This document shows positions 33,195 to 41,340 of a stretch of 64,000 bases of DNA, piece after piece. A model generated the notes under the pieces. It made no database searches, was not told the DNA's origin, and saw only the letters and a list, made by a program, of their open reading frames with translations. The translations under genes were made by a program, and so were the position numbers. How positions within the stretch are numbered: the stretch's first letter is position 1; every line of letters starts with the position of its first letter. Origin of the DNA: Streptomyces sp. NBC_01304 (GTDB lineage: Bacteria; Actinomycetota; Actinomycetes; Streptomycetales; Streptomycetaceae); the NCBI RefSeq assembly GCF_035975855.1, contig NZ_CP109055.1:8308001-8372000 (forward strand), read 5' to 3'.

Positions 33195-33775
33195 GCGTTC
33201 TCCTCGGAAGTGGGGTGGTACAGCAGGGCGTTGAGCGCCGCCGCGGCGACGGCGGAGCCGCCCTTCTCGGATACGTTGCTGACGGCGGGCAGTCCGCTCT
33301 CGCGCAGCGCCAGCTTCGACTCGGCGGCGCCGACGAAGCCGACCGGCAGGCCGATGACGAGCGCGGGCTCGGCATCGAGGGTGAGCAGTTCCTCCAGGGC
33401 GGTCGGCGCACAGCCGATCACCCAGAGCGCTCCGGGCCCGACCTGCTCGTACGCGAGCCGGATCGCGTGTGCCGAACGGGTCAGCCCAGGGCCGGACTTG
33501 GCGTCCTTGAGGTGACAGACGGTCTCGCGCCTGGTGATGCCCGCGGCGACCATCTCGACATCGACCACGACGGGGGCGCCGGCGTGCAGCGCCTTGTGGC
33601 CGCGTACGAGGGAGTCCTCGTCGGTCACGAGATCGTCCGCGTATTCCAGGTCGGCCGCGGAATGGATGACCCGCTCCACGACCGCCCTCGTCATGGGCGC
33701 GAAGTGGGAGGTGTCCAGGCGGGTGCGGAGCCGGCGGAAGGACTCCTGCTCGATGGGGTGGACGATGCGGTTCAC
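33191..33775 (-). CDS. cobH: precorrin-8X methylmutase CobH/CbiC
   Basis: The 194-residue enzyme moves a methyl from C-11 to C-12, forming hydrogenobyrinate. Typical segments are RVIHSAADLEYADDL with the catalytic His, VVVDVEMVAAGITR and VIGLPVGFVGAAESKLAL. It starts at a GTG overlapping the cobJ stop by four bases. It is slightly shorter than many homologues but complete. Confidence 0.92.
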   Translation of the reverse strand: MNRIVHPIEQESFRRLRTRLDTSHFAPMTRAVVERVIHSAADLEYADDLVTDEDSLVRGHKALHAGAPVVVDVEMVAAGITRRETVCHLKDAKSGPGLTRSAHAIRLAYEQVGPGALWVIGCAPTALEELLTLDAEPALVIGLPVGFVGAAESKLALRESGLPAVSNVSEKGGSAVAAAALNALLYHPTSEENA

Positions 33776-35547
33776 GCCGACTCCTCGGGGGTCTCGCGGC
33801 CCGTCTCGCCGTGCTGCCAGCGGTAGCCGCGCGGGGTCACCATGCGGCCGGCGATGTTCCGGGTCGCGGTGTTGCCGACCGTGACGACGGTCATCATGTC
33901 GACGATGGCCGGGTCCAGCGTGCCGAGCGTCGCGACCCGTGAACTCTCGTCAGGGCGCGAGGCGTTGCGTACGACTCCGACGGGAGTGCCGGGCTCGCGG
34001 TGCTCGGCGAGGATGCCGAGGGCCTTGGGCAGCTGCCAGTCGCGGCCGCGGCTGCGCGGGTTGTAGAACGTCACGACGATGTCCGCCTCGGCCGCGGCCC
34101 TGACCCGGCGCTCGATGACCTCCCACGGGGTGTGCAGGTCGGAGAGACTGATCGACACGTGGTCATGGCCGAGGGGTGCCCCGAGGATGGCCCCGGCGGC
34201 GAGCGCGGCGGTCACGCCGGGCACCCCGACGACGTCGATGTCGTCGCTTGCCTCGGCAAGGGCGGGCGAGGCCATGGCGTACACGCCCGCGTCCCCGGAG
34301 CCGATGAGCGCGACGGCCTGCCCCTTGGCGGCCTCGGCGACGGCGGTACGGGCCCGCTCCTCCTCGGCGCCCAGGCCGGACTCCAGGATCCTCGTGCCCG
34401 GCCGGAGCAGGTCCCGGATCTGGTCCACGTACTGATCGAGCCCGACGAGCACCGAGGCCCGGCGCAGCTCGTCCTTGGCGCGGGGCGTGAGCAGATCCCT
34501 CGCACCCGGACCGAGCCCGACCACGGCAAGGCGGCCACGCGGGGCCCGCCGCACGACGGCACAGGTGGCCATGGCGGCCCGGCCTTCGGGGGCCGACTTC
34601 CGCTTGGGGACGATGAGTTCGCCGCCTCGCGCGAGCGCAGCGGCCTCGGCGACGGAGGGCGTACCCACGGCTGCGAGAGGAGCACCGGACGGATTCGGCA
34701 CGTCGACACCCGCCAACTCCTCGGCGGCGTACGTCACGAGGGGCACACCGAAGGCCTCGGCGGCCGCCACGATCCCGGGCTCCTCGGCCTTGGCCTCGAC
34801 GGTGGCGATCTCGGCGACGGAGGCGGAGGAGAGCCCCGCATCAGCCAACGCCCCCCGGACGAGCCCGAGCACTTCCTCGACGGGGGCATTCTTGCTGGCG
34901 CCCACGCCGACCACGAGGGAGGGCGGGCGGAGGACGACTTCACGGTCGGCGAGGGGGACGACCTGATCGGTGACCCTGATGCGCGGCACCCCGACGCCCC
35001 CGGGCTCCCGTGCGCCCTGGGGGAGGGTGGGCGCAGGCGAAGGTGCCGCATGCCGTACGTTCGGCGCCAACGGTGGCAGAGGCCAGGACGCCTCGGCGTC
35101 CAGGACCACCTCCGACCCGTCCAGGATGGCCCGCCCGACCCCAGCCACATCCCCCTCGACCGGCAGCCCGAGCATGTCCAGCCCAGCCGTACCGACGGAG
35201 TCCGTCGCCGTGGTCACCACGGCCTGCGCCCCCAGCACATCCGCGACGGCCAGGGCCAGCGCATTGGCCCCACCCCCATGCCCGCCCAGCAGGGCAACCG
35301 CAAACCGCCCGCCCTCGTCGACGCAGACGACACCGGGATCGGAAGCCTTGTCCGAGAGCAGCGGCGCGACGAGCCGAACCGTCGCCCCGGTGGCCAAGAA
35401 GCACACCACCTGCGAACACTCGCCGAAGGCAAGCCGCACGGCATCCCCGACGGGCCCGTCGTACGCCTTGACCCGGCCGGGCCAAGCCGCCACGAGCCGA
35501 GCCCGCGCACGCGCACCCGCCGCGGTGGCGGAGATGAGGCCGATCAC
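33772..35547 (-). CDS. cobJ: CbiG-CobJ/CbiH fusion (precorrin-3B/Co-factor III C17-methyltransferase)
   Basis: The 591-residue protein fuses a CbiG-like N-terminal half (GPVGDAVRLAFGECSQVVCFLATGATVRLVAPLL, GGHGGGANALA, then a C-terminal CbiG domain VVGVGASKNAPVEEVLGLV) to a CobJ/CbiH methyltransferase from about residue 340 (LAVVGLGPGARDLLTPRA, GSGDAGVYAMASPALA, TFYNPRSRGRDWQL). CbiH methylates C-17 with ring contraction, and CbiG opens the lactone in the cobalt-early pathway. The GTG start overlaps the cobL stop. Both halves look intact. Confidence 0.9.
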   Translation of the reverse strand: MIGLISATAAGARARARLVAAWPGRVKAYDGPVGDAVRLAFGECSQVVCFLATGATVRLVAPLLSDKASDPGVVCVDEGGRFAVALLGGHGGGANALALAVADVLGAQAVVTTATDSVGTAGLDMLGLPVEGDVAGVGRAILDGSEVVLDAEASWPLPPLAPNVRHAAPSPAPTLPQGAREPGGVGVPRIRVTDQVVPLADREVVLRPPSLVVGVGASKNAPVEEVLGLVRGALADAGLSSASVAEIATVEAKAEEPGIVAAAEAFGVPLVTYAAEELAGVDVPNPSGAPLAAVGTPSVAEAAALARGGELIVPKRKSAPEGRAAMATCAVVRRAPRGRLAVVGLGPGARDLLTPRAKDELRRASVLVGLDQYVDQIRDLLRPGTRILESGLGAEEERARTAVAEAAKGQAVALIGSGDAGVYAMASPALAEASDDIDVVGVPGVTAALAAGAILGAPLGHDHVSISLSDLHTPWEVIERRVRAAAEADIVVTFYNPRSRGRDWQLPKALGILAEHREPGTPVGVVRNASRPDESSRVATLGTLDPAIVDMMTVVTVGNTATRNIAGRMVTPRGYRWQHGETGRETPEESA

Positions 35548-36902
35548 TCAACTGCTCCTTCTTGCAAGGGAGTTGTGGGGCGATCGCCCCACAACACGAA
35601 CACCGGATTGGTCGCGGCGAGCCGCGTCACATCCCCCGGCAAGGGCGCCAGCCGCGAAGACTGCAGCAGCACCCCGTCACACAAGAACCCCGCCTCCGCG
35701 AGAGCGCCCCGCACCGCCGGCACCCGGTCCAGCGCGGCCAGCGCCACCACCACGGTCCGGCGCGCCCGCCGGGCGCACACCTTCACGATCGAGGGCAGCT
35801 CGGCGCCCCCACCGCCGATGAACACCGCGTCCGGATCCGCGAGATGGGACAGCACCGTCGGCGCCGACCCGTGCACGGTCCGCACATCGACCCCATGAGC
35901 GGCCGCGTTGGCGCGGATCCGCTCGATCCCGTCGCCGGTCTTCTCCACGGCCACGACGGCCGCCCCGAACCGCGCACACTCCACGGCCACCGACCCGCTC
36001 CCGGCGCCCACGTCCCACACGAAGTCCCCGAGCCGGGGTCCGAGCCGGGCCAGCGCCAGCGCCCGCACCTCGAACTTGGTGATCATCGAGTCGCGATGCC
36101 CGAACTCGTCCTCGTCCAGGGCCCACCGCCCAGGAGTGGGCCGCGGCCCGGCGACGGTACGTACCGGCGAGAGGGTCCTCGCCTCGTCCAGGCAGAGGAC
36201 CACACTGACCGCGGGGCCCCAGTCGCGCTCTGCGGCCTGCGCGGGGGTCACCCGCTCGATCCGCTCGTGCTCCGGATCGCCGAGCGAACTGGCCACGACC
36301 AGCGTCCGGTTCGCGGCCCGGTGCACCAACTCCGCACCGAGCTCCGCGGGCCCGGCCCCGGGACCGGTCAGGATCGCGGTCTTCGGATGCGCACGGCATA
36401 CGTTGACGGCCGTACGCAGCTCACGGCCGTGCGCGCTCACCACGACGGCGTCGTCCCAGGGCAGCCCGGCCCGCGCGAACGCGGTGGCGACGGACGACAC
36501 TCCGGGACGTACGTCCAGCGCGTCCGCACCGAAACGCTCCGCCAGCGCCCGCACGATCCCGAAGAACCCGGGATCCCCGGAGGCGAGCACGACCACTCGC
36601 GCCCGCTCCTCGGAATCGCCGGAATCGCCGGGATCGCCGGAATGCCCGCAATCCCCGGAAGCAGCTGCGGCCAGATGCTTGGCGATCGTCTCCAACGCCG
36701 GGGCGAGCGGCCCGAGTACGACCTGCTCGACCTGCTCCACCCGCGTGCACAGCTGCGCGGCCGCGTCCAGATGCCGCCGCCCGCCCACCACGAGCGTGGC
36801 GGCGTCGAGGAGGCGCAGGGCGGCCGGTTCGAGGGGCGCCCCCGTCCCCGTACCGACGACACTGATGCTCGTGACGCCGGTCATGCCGGTCAGGCCGGTC
36901 AT
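35544..36902 (-). CDS. cobL: precorrin-6Y C5,15-methyltransferase CobL (CbiE-CbiT fusion)
   Basis: The 452-residue protein joins an N-terminal CbiE-type SAM-dependent tetrapyrrole methylase (ISVVGTGTGAP, LASGDPGFFGIVRALAER, VSSVATAFARAGLPWDD) to a C-terminal CbiT domain (GHRDSMITKFEVRALALARLGPRLGDFVWDVGAGSGSVAVE). CbiT also decarboxylates. A short low-complexity loop (SGDCGHSGDPGDSGDSEE) interrupts the CbiE half near residue 80-100, encoded by 12-base repeats. The gene overlaps cobM and cobJ. Confidence 0.92.
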   Translation of the reverse strand: MTGLTGMTGVTSISVVGTGTGAPLEPAALRLLDAATLVVGGRRHLDAAAQLCTRVEQVEQVVLGPLAPALETIAKHLAAAASGDCGHSGDPGDSGDSEERARVVVLASGDPGFFGIVRALAERFGADALDVRPGVSSVATAFARAGLPWDDAVVVSAHGRELRTAVNVCRAHPKTAILTGPGAGPAELGAELVHRAANRTLVVASSLGDPEHERIERVTPAQAAERDWGPAVSVVLCLDEARTLSPVRTVAGPRPTPGRWALDEDEFGHRDSMITKFEVRALALARLGPRLGDFVWDVGAGSGSVAVECARFGAAVVAVEKTGDGIERIRANAAAHGVDVRTVHGSAPTVLSHLADPDAVFIGGGGAELPSIVKVCARRARRTVVVALAALDRVPAVRGALAEAGFLCDGVLLQSSRLAPLPGDVTRLAATNPVFVLWGDRPTTPLQEGAVE

Positions 36903-37717
36903 GGCTTCGCGCCTTGACTGCGCAGCGACTTGCGGGCCTCGGGATCGGCCTTGCGGAAGCCGTGGAAGTGCCCCGGGTGGTACAGGTGCGAACGCGTCCC
37001 GGAGGCGCCGAGGGCCGGGCCGACCAGGAAGAGGGTGTGCTTCCAGAGCTTGTGCTCCTTCACCGTCTCCTCCAGCGTGCCGACCGTGCAGCGCACGAGC
37101 AGCTCCTCCGGCCAGGTCGCCTGGTACGCGACCACGACGGGCGTCGACGTCGGATAGCCGCCCTCGAGCAGCTCACGGGCCAGCTGCCCGGAGCGTGCGG
37201 CGGACAGGAAGAGCGCCATCGTCGTGCCGTGCTTGGCGAACTCGCGGACCTCCTCGCCGGGCGGCATCGGCGTCTTGCCGCCGCCCAGGCGCGTCAGGAT
37301 CACGGACTGCGCGACCTCGGGGATGGTCAGCTCGCGCTGGGCGAGGGCGGCGACGGCCGAGAACGCCGAGACACCCGGAATGATCTCCACCTCGATGCCG
37401 AGCTCCGCACACCGGTCGACCTGCTCCTGGGTGCCGCCCCACAGCGCCGGGTCGCCGGAGTGGATCCTGGCCACCCGCAGGGCTTCCGCCTGAGCCCGCT
37501 CGTACACGGCCATGACGTCCTCGAGCGACATCGTGGCGGAGTCCAGGATCTCGGCCCCTTCCCTCGCGTGCTCAAGGACCTCGGCCTGCACCAGGCTGGC
37601 CGCCCAGATCACGATGTCGGCGTCCGCGATGGCGCGCGCGGCGCGGAAGGTCAGCAGGTCGGCGGCGCCGGGTCCGGCGCCGACGATGGTCACCTTGCCG
37701 GTCGTGGCATCGGCCAT
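36899..37717 (-). CDS. cobM: precorrin-4 C11-methyltransferase CobM
   Basis: The 272-residue SAM-dependent tetrapyrrole methylase shows TIVGAGPGAADLLTFRAARAIADADIVIWA, HSGDPALWGGTQEQVDRC, PGVSAFSAVAALAQRELTIPEV and the typical THR-like C-terminus. It leads the six-gene coupled unit cobM-cobL-cobJ-cobH-cbiX-cobC. Its promoter region is shared with the divergent ZIP transporter (87 bases). Confidence 0.93.
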   Translation of the reverse strand: MADATTGKVTIVGAGPGAADLLTFRAARAIADADIVIWAASLVQAEVLEHAREGAEILDSATMSLEDVMAVYERAQAEALRVARIHSGDPALWGGTQEQVDRCAELGIEVEIIPGVSAFSAVAALAQRELTIPEVAQSVILTRLGGGKTPMPPGEEVREFAKHGTTMALFLSAARSGQLARELLEGGYPTSTPVVVAYQATWPEELLVRCTVGTLEETVKEHKLWKHTLFLVGPALGASGTRSHLYHPGHFHGFRKADPEARKSLRSQGAKP

Positions 37718-37803
37718 GGGATGGGGTCCTCTCGGTCGTACAGCAGCTCAAACGGGTGGATCTTGAATGTGCGGACGGCAGGTCAATCGGCTAGCAAGAG
37801 CCC

Positions 37804-38523
37804 ATGGCGGTGTTCGTCGCGCTCGGCGCGTTCCTGATGACGCTGGTCGGCGGGTGGACGGCGCAGCGCGTCACCGACCGCCGCCACTTGGTGCTCGGCC
37901 TCGCGGGCGGGCTGATGCTCGGCGTCGTGGGCCTCGACCTGCTGCCCGAGGCGCTGCACGCGGCGGGCGACGAGGTGTTCGGGGTGCCGCAGGCGCTGCT
38001 TTTGTTCGTGGGCGGCTTCCTGGCGGCGCACGTCCTGGAGCGACTGCTCGCGGTACGTCAGGCGGGGCACGGCTCCGACGAGCGGGTGCCGCAGGTGGGA
38101 CTCACCGCGGCCGCGGCCATGGTCGGGCACAGCCTGATGGACGGCATCGCGATCGGCGCGGCCTTCCAGGCGGGCGGCGCCATGGGACTGACCGTCGCGC
38201 TCGCCGTCATCACCCATGACTTCGCGGACGGCTTCAACACGTACACGATCACGAGCCTGTACGGGAACGAGCGCAAGAAGGCCCTGATGATGCTCTTCGC
38301 CGACGCCGCGGCCCCGGTGATCGGCGCCGCCTCGACCCTCCTCTTCACCCTGCCGGAGGAACTGCTCGGCAGTTATCTCGGCTTCTTCGGCGGCGCCCTG
38401 CTCTATCTCGCGGCCGCCGAGATCCTGCCCGAGGCCCACCACGACCACCCGGCCCGCTCGACCCTGCTGTGCACGGCCGCCGGAGTGGGCTTCATCTGGG
38501 TGGTGGTCGGCATCGCGGGCTGA
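37804..38523 (+). CDS. ZIP-family metal transporter inside the cobalamin cluster
   Basis: The 239-residue protein has about eight transmembrane helices. Helices 4-5 carry AMVGHSLMDGIAIGAAFQAGG and AVITHDFADGFNTYTI, equivalents of the metal-binding HNxxEG / HExxH ZIP motifs with Asp in place of Glu. It is the only plus-strand gene between cobM and cobI, dividing the cob genes into two units. Co(II) uptake for corrin synthesis is the natural inference; Zn(II) or Fe(II) transport is not excluded. Confidence 0.8.
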   Translation: MAVFVALGAFLMTLVGGWTAQRVTDRRHLVLGLAGGLMLGVVGLDLLPEALHAAGDEVFGVPQALLLFVGGFLAAHVLERLLAVRQAGHGSDERVPQVGLTAAAAMVGHSLMDGIAIGAAFQAGGAMGLTVALAVITHDFADGFNTYTITSLYGNERKKALMMLFADAAAPVIGAASTLLFTLPEELLGSYLGFFGGALLYLAAAEILPEAHHDHPARSTLLCTAAGVGFIWVVVGIAG

Positions 38524-38543
38524 GCCCGCGGCGCCCGGCCCGG

Positions 38544-39281
38544 TCACAGCTTGCCGCCGCGGCCGCCGTCACGGCGCGCGGGCGCGATGAGCGTCGACAG
38601 ATACGGCAGCGGCTCCTCGCCGAGCTCACCGGCCGGCCGGATGGACTCCTCGGGCAGCCCGAGCGCCGACCCCCACACGGCACCCTCGGCCCGCCCGGTC
38701 TCCCGCAGCGCGGCGGCGACCTCGTGCGCGAGCCGCCCGAACTTGTACGCGACGACCGTGCCCGGCCCGTCGAGCGCGTCCTTGAGGACGGCAGCCCCGG
38801 CCGTCACCGGCACCAGCGTCAGCGGCTCGGTGCCCTCCGTGAGTACGGCGCCACTGCGGGCGGCGAGATCCTGCATCGCGGTGATGCCCGGCACGGTCTC
38901 GACGACCGTCCCCGGCAGCAACTCCCCGATGGTCTGCGCGAGATAGGTGAACGTCGAGTACACATTGGGGTCCCCGATCGTCGCGAACGCCACGCTGCCG
39001 TGCGCCCGCAGCAGCTCGGCCACGCGCCCGCCGGCGGCGTCCCAGGCGGCCTCGCGGCGGGCCCGGTCGGACCGCTCGTTGAGCGCGAAGACGACGCGTA
39101 CGACCTTGTCCTGCGGGACGTAGTGCAGCACGGTCGCCTCGGCCCGCCCGCGCTCGCCGGTGTCCATCACAGGCACGACGACGACCTCGGCGTCACGCAG
39201 CGCGTTGACGCCCTTGACGGTCACCAACTCCGGGTCGCCCGGGCCGACTCCGACACCTATCAGCTTGCTGCTGCCGCTCAT
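38544..39281 (-). CDS. cobI: precorrin-2 C20-methyltransferase CobI
   Basis: The ATG at 39281 (MSGSSKLIGVGVGPGDPELVTVKGVNAL) overlaps the cobB stop. The 245-residue SAM-dependent methylase also shows FATIGDPNVYSTFTYLAQ, PGITAMQDLAARSGAVL and VAYKFGRLAHEVAAALRE, the CobI/CbiL pattern. It ends the cobD-to-cobI transcription unit and converges on the ZIP gene. Confidence 0.93.
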   Translation of the reverse strand: MSGSSKLIGVGVGPGDPELVTVKGVNALRDAEVVVVPVMDTGERGRAEATVLHYVPQDKVVRVVFALNERSDRARREAAWDAAGGRVAELLRAHGSVAFATIGDPNVYSTFTYLAQTIGELLPGTVVETVPGITAMQDLAARSGAVLTEGTEPLTLVPVTAGAAVLKDALDGPGTVVAYKFGRLAHEVAAALRETGRAEGAVWGSALGLPEESIRPAGELGEEPLPYLSTLIAPARRDGGRGGKL

Positions 39282-40747
39282 GACGTCCTGCACCTTTCGA
39301 CGAACCTGCGGGCGGTGTCGGGCACGGCCGCCCAATGCGTGTGCAGATAGCTCGCATGCACACCGTCCTGTACGTAGCCCTCGACACGCTTCTCCGGCTG
39401 GTGAAGCCCCCACGCGGGCATGCTGCCCGCGCCCGGCTCGAGGACGGTCCGATGGAACTCGTGCCCGCGCACCCGGGTCCCCGCCTGTGCGAGCACGCTG
39501 TCGGAGAGGGCGACGGCCTCGCGATAGCCGAGGGTCAGCCGCTCCGACATGTGCGCGTCCGCGTCCAGCACACCGCACATCGGCTTCCCGTCCAGGGAGC
39601 GCGCGAGATAGAGAAGCCCGGCGCACTCCGCCGCCACGGGGGCGCCGCTCTGCGCGAGCTTCGCGACTGCCTCGCGCAGGGGTTCGTTGGCGGACAGCTC
39701 CGGGGCGTAGACCTCCGGGAACCCGCCACCGATGACCAACCCCGCGGTCCCGTCGGGAAGTTGCTCGTCCCTGAGCGGGTCGAACGGCACGACTTCGGCC
39801 CCGGCCGCCGTGAGCATTTCGGCGTGCTCGGCGTAGGAGAAGGTGAAGGCGGGGCCGGCGGCCAGGGCAACGACGATTTCCCCTCCCCGCCCCTTCCCGA
39901 AATCCTGCGGAGCTGTGTCCTCAATCGCCGGACGGGCTGATTCATCAGCCCGTCCGGCGATTGAGGACATCTTTGAAGCCGGCGGCAGCCTTTCGGGAAG
40001 GGGCGGGGTGGGGGAAAAGCCCGGCGACCACGGCGAGACGTCCAACGACGGCGCACTCCGCGCCAGCGCAAGCAGCGCTTCCAGGTCGCACCCCTGGCGC
40101 ACCTGCTCGGCCAGCGCACGGACCGCGTCCACCGCCTCCGCCTGCCGCTCGGCAACCGGCACAAGCCCCAAGTGCCGTGAGGGCGTACGGACTTGACGTA
40201 GCCGACGCAGAGTGCCGAGCACGGGAACCCCGGACGAGTCCAGAGCCTCCCGCAACAACTCCTCATGCCGGTCGGACCCGACCTTGTTGAGGATCACCCC
40301 GCCGATCCGCACCTCCGGATCCCAAGACGCAAACCCATGCACAAGCGCCGCCACGGACCGCGACTGCGAAGACGCGTCGACGACCAGCACCACCGGCGCC
40401 CGCAGCAACTTCGAGACCTGCGCCGTGGACGCCAACTCCCCCTGCCCCGACGCCCCGTCGAACAGCCCCATCACACCCTCGACGACCGCAAGGTCACACC
40501 CGGAAGAACCATGCGCGAAGAGCGGAGCAACCAGCTCCGGCCCGCACAGATACGCATCCAGATTCCGCCCGGGACGGCCGCACGCCAGCGCGTGATAGCC
40601 CGGATCGATGTAGTCGGGCCCCACCTTGTGCGGAGACACGGCAAGCCCGGCCTCCGCGAAGGCGGCCATCAGGCCCGTGGCCACGGTGGTCTTGCCGCTG
40701 CCCGAGGAGGGGGCGGCAATCACCAATCGGGGGACGGCGGTCACCAT
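39278..40747 (-). CDS. cobB: cobyrinate a,c-diamide synthase with an in-frame palindromic element
   Basis: The about 489-residue ATP-dependent amidotransferase amidates the a and c side chains of (hydrogeno)cobyrinate. The N-terminal P-loop domain has PSSGSGKTTVATGLM, KVGPDYIDPGYH and EGVMGLFDGASG. The C-terminal glutaminase-like domain has GGGFPEVYAPELSANEPL, the nucleophile Cys in APVAAECAGLLYLAR and a late HTHW. Between them, about residues 245-290, the sequence comes from a dispersed palindromic repeat (translated SSIAGRADESARPAIED). Start at ATG 40747 or the adjacent GTG 40744 overlapping cobO. Both catalytic domains appear complete. Confidence 0.88.
   Translation of the reverse strand: MVTAVPRLVIAAPSSGSGKTTVATGLMAAFAEAGLAVSPHKVGPDYIDPGYHALACGRPGRNLDAYLCGPELVAPLFAHGSSGCDLAVVEGVMGLFDGASGQGELASTAQVSKLLRAPVVLVVDASSQSRSVAALVHGFASWDPEVRIGGVILNKVGSDRHEELLREALDSSGVPVLGTLRRLRQVRTPSRHLGLVPVAERQAEAVDAVRALAEQVRQGCDLEALLALARSAPSLDVSPWSPGFSPTPPLPERLPPASKMSSIAGRADESARPAIEDTAPQDFGKGRGGEIVVALAAGPAFTFSYAEHAEMLTAAGAEVVPFDPLRDEQLPDGTAGLVIGGGFPEVYAPELSANEPLREAVAKLAQSGAPVAAECAGLLYLARSLDGKPMCGVLDADAHMSERLTLGYREAVALSDSVLAQAGTRVRGHEFHRTVLEPGAGSMPAWGLHQPEKRVEGYVQDGVHASYLHTHWAAVPDTARRFVERCRTS
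39878..40016. repeat. dispersed palindromic element, copy 3, inside cobB
   Basis: The inner 24-bp inverted repeat (39917-39940 / 39945-39968, loop TTCA) is perfect. It differs from copies 1-2 by one symmetrical base pair (CAATCGCC for CAAACGCC). The outer C-rich and G-rich arms (about 39878-39902 and 39992-40016) pair with one indel. The 3' part keeps TTTGAAGCCGGCGGCAGCCT. The whole about 139-bp element is translated as part of cobB without a stop. About 30 bases near the left outer arm match copy 4 exactly. Confidence 0.85.
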
Positions 40748-41340
40748 TCGATGCCCCGCTGCCCCTTCTGCCCCGCGTCCATCGGGTGCTTGACCTTGCC
40801 CATGTCCGTCACCAGATCGGCGAACTCCACAAGCCCCGCCGGGGCGTTGCGCCCGGTGATGACGACATGCTGCTGCCCGGGCCGGTCCCGCAGGACGGAC
40901 ACGACCTCCTCGGTGTCGACCCACCCCCAGTGCATCGGATAGGCGAACTCATCCAGCACGTACAGCTGATACGTCTCGGCGGCCAGGTCCCGCTTGACCT
41001 GCTCCCAGCCCTCCCGCGCCTTCTCCTCGTTGTCGAGCTGCGCGTCCCGCTGCACCCACGACCAGCCCTCGCCCATCTTGTGCCAGTCGACGGTCCCGCC
41101 CTCGCCGGAGTCCCCGAGGACCCGCAGCGCGCGCTCCTCGCCGACCTTCCACTTGGCGGACTTGACGAACTGGAACACCCCGATCGGCCACCCCTGGTTC
41201 CAGGCGCGCAGCGCGAGCCCGAACGCGGCCGTCGACTTGCCCTTGCCGATGCCGGTGTGCACGACGACCAGCGGCCGGTTGCGGCGCTGGCGGGTGGTGA
41301 GACCGTCCTCGGGTACGACGGTCGGCTGTCCCTGGGGCAT
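40741..41340 (-). CDS. cobO: corrinoid adenosyltransferase CobO
   Basis: The 199-residue CobA/CobO-type enzyme transfers the 5'-deoxyadenosyl group from ATP to cob(I)yrinic acid a,c-diamide. P-loop VVHTGIGKGKSTAAFGLALRAWNQGW and YVLDEFAYPMHWGWVDTEEVV are diagnostic, and the length is normal. Its ATG overlaps the chelatase stop and its stop overlaps the cobB start. Confidence 0.95.
   Translation of the reverse strand: MPQGQPTVVPEDGLTTRQRRNRPLVVVHTGIGKGKSTAAFGLALRAWNQGWPIGVFQFVKSAKWKVGEERALRVLGDSGEGGTVDWHKMGEGWSWVQRDAQLDNEEKAREGWEQVKRDLAAETYQLYVLDEFAYPMHWGWVDTEEVVSVLRDRPGQQHVVITGRNAPAGLVEFADLVTDMGKVKHPMDAGQKGQRGIEW

Noticed and set aside
36590..36665. Frameshift in cobL at the low-complexity stretch
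   Set aside because: The SGDCGHSGDPGDSGDSEE loop stays in frame and the CbiE motifs continue on both sides.
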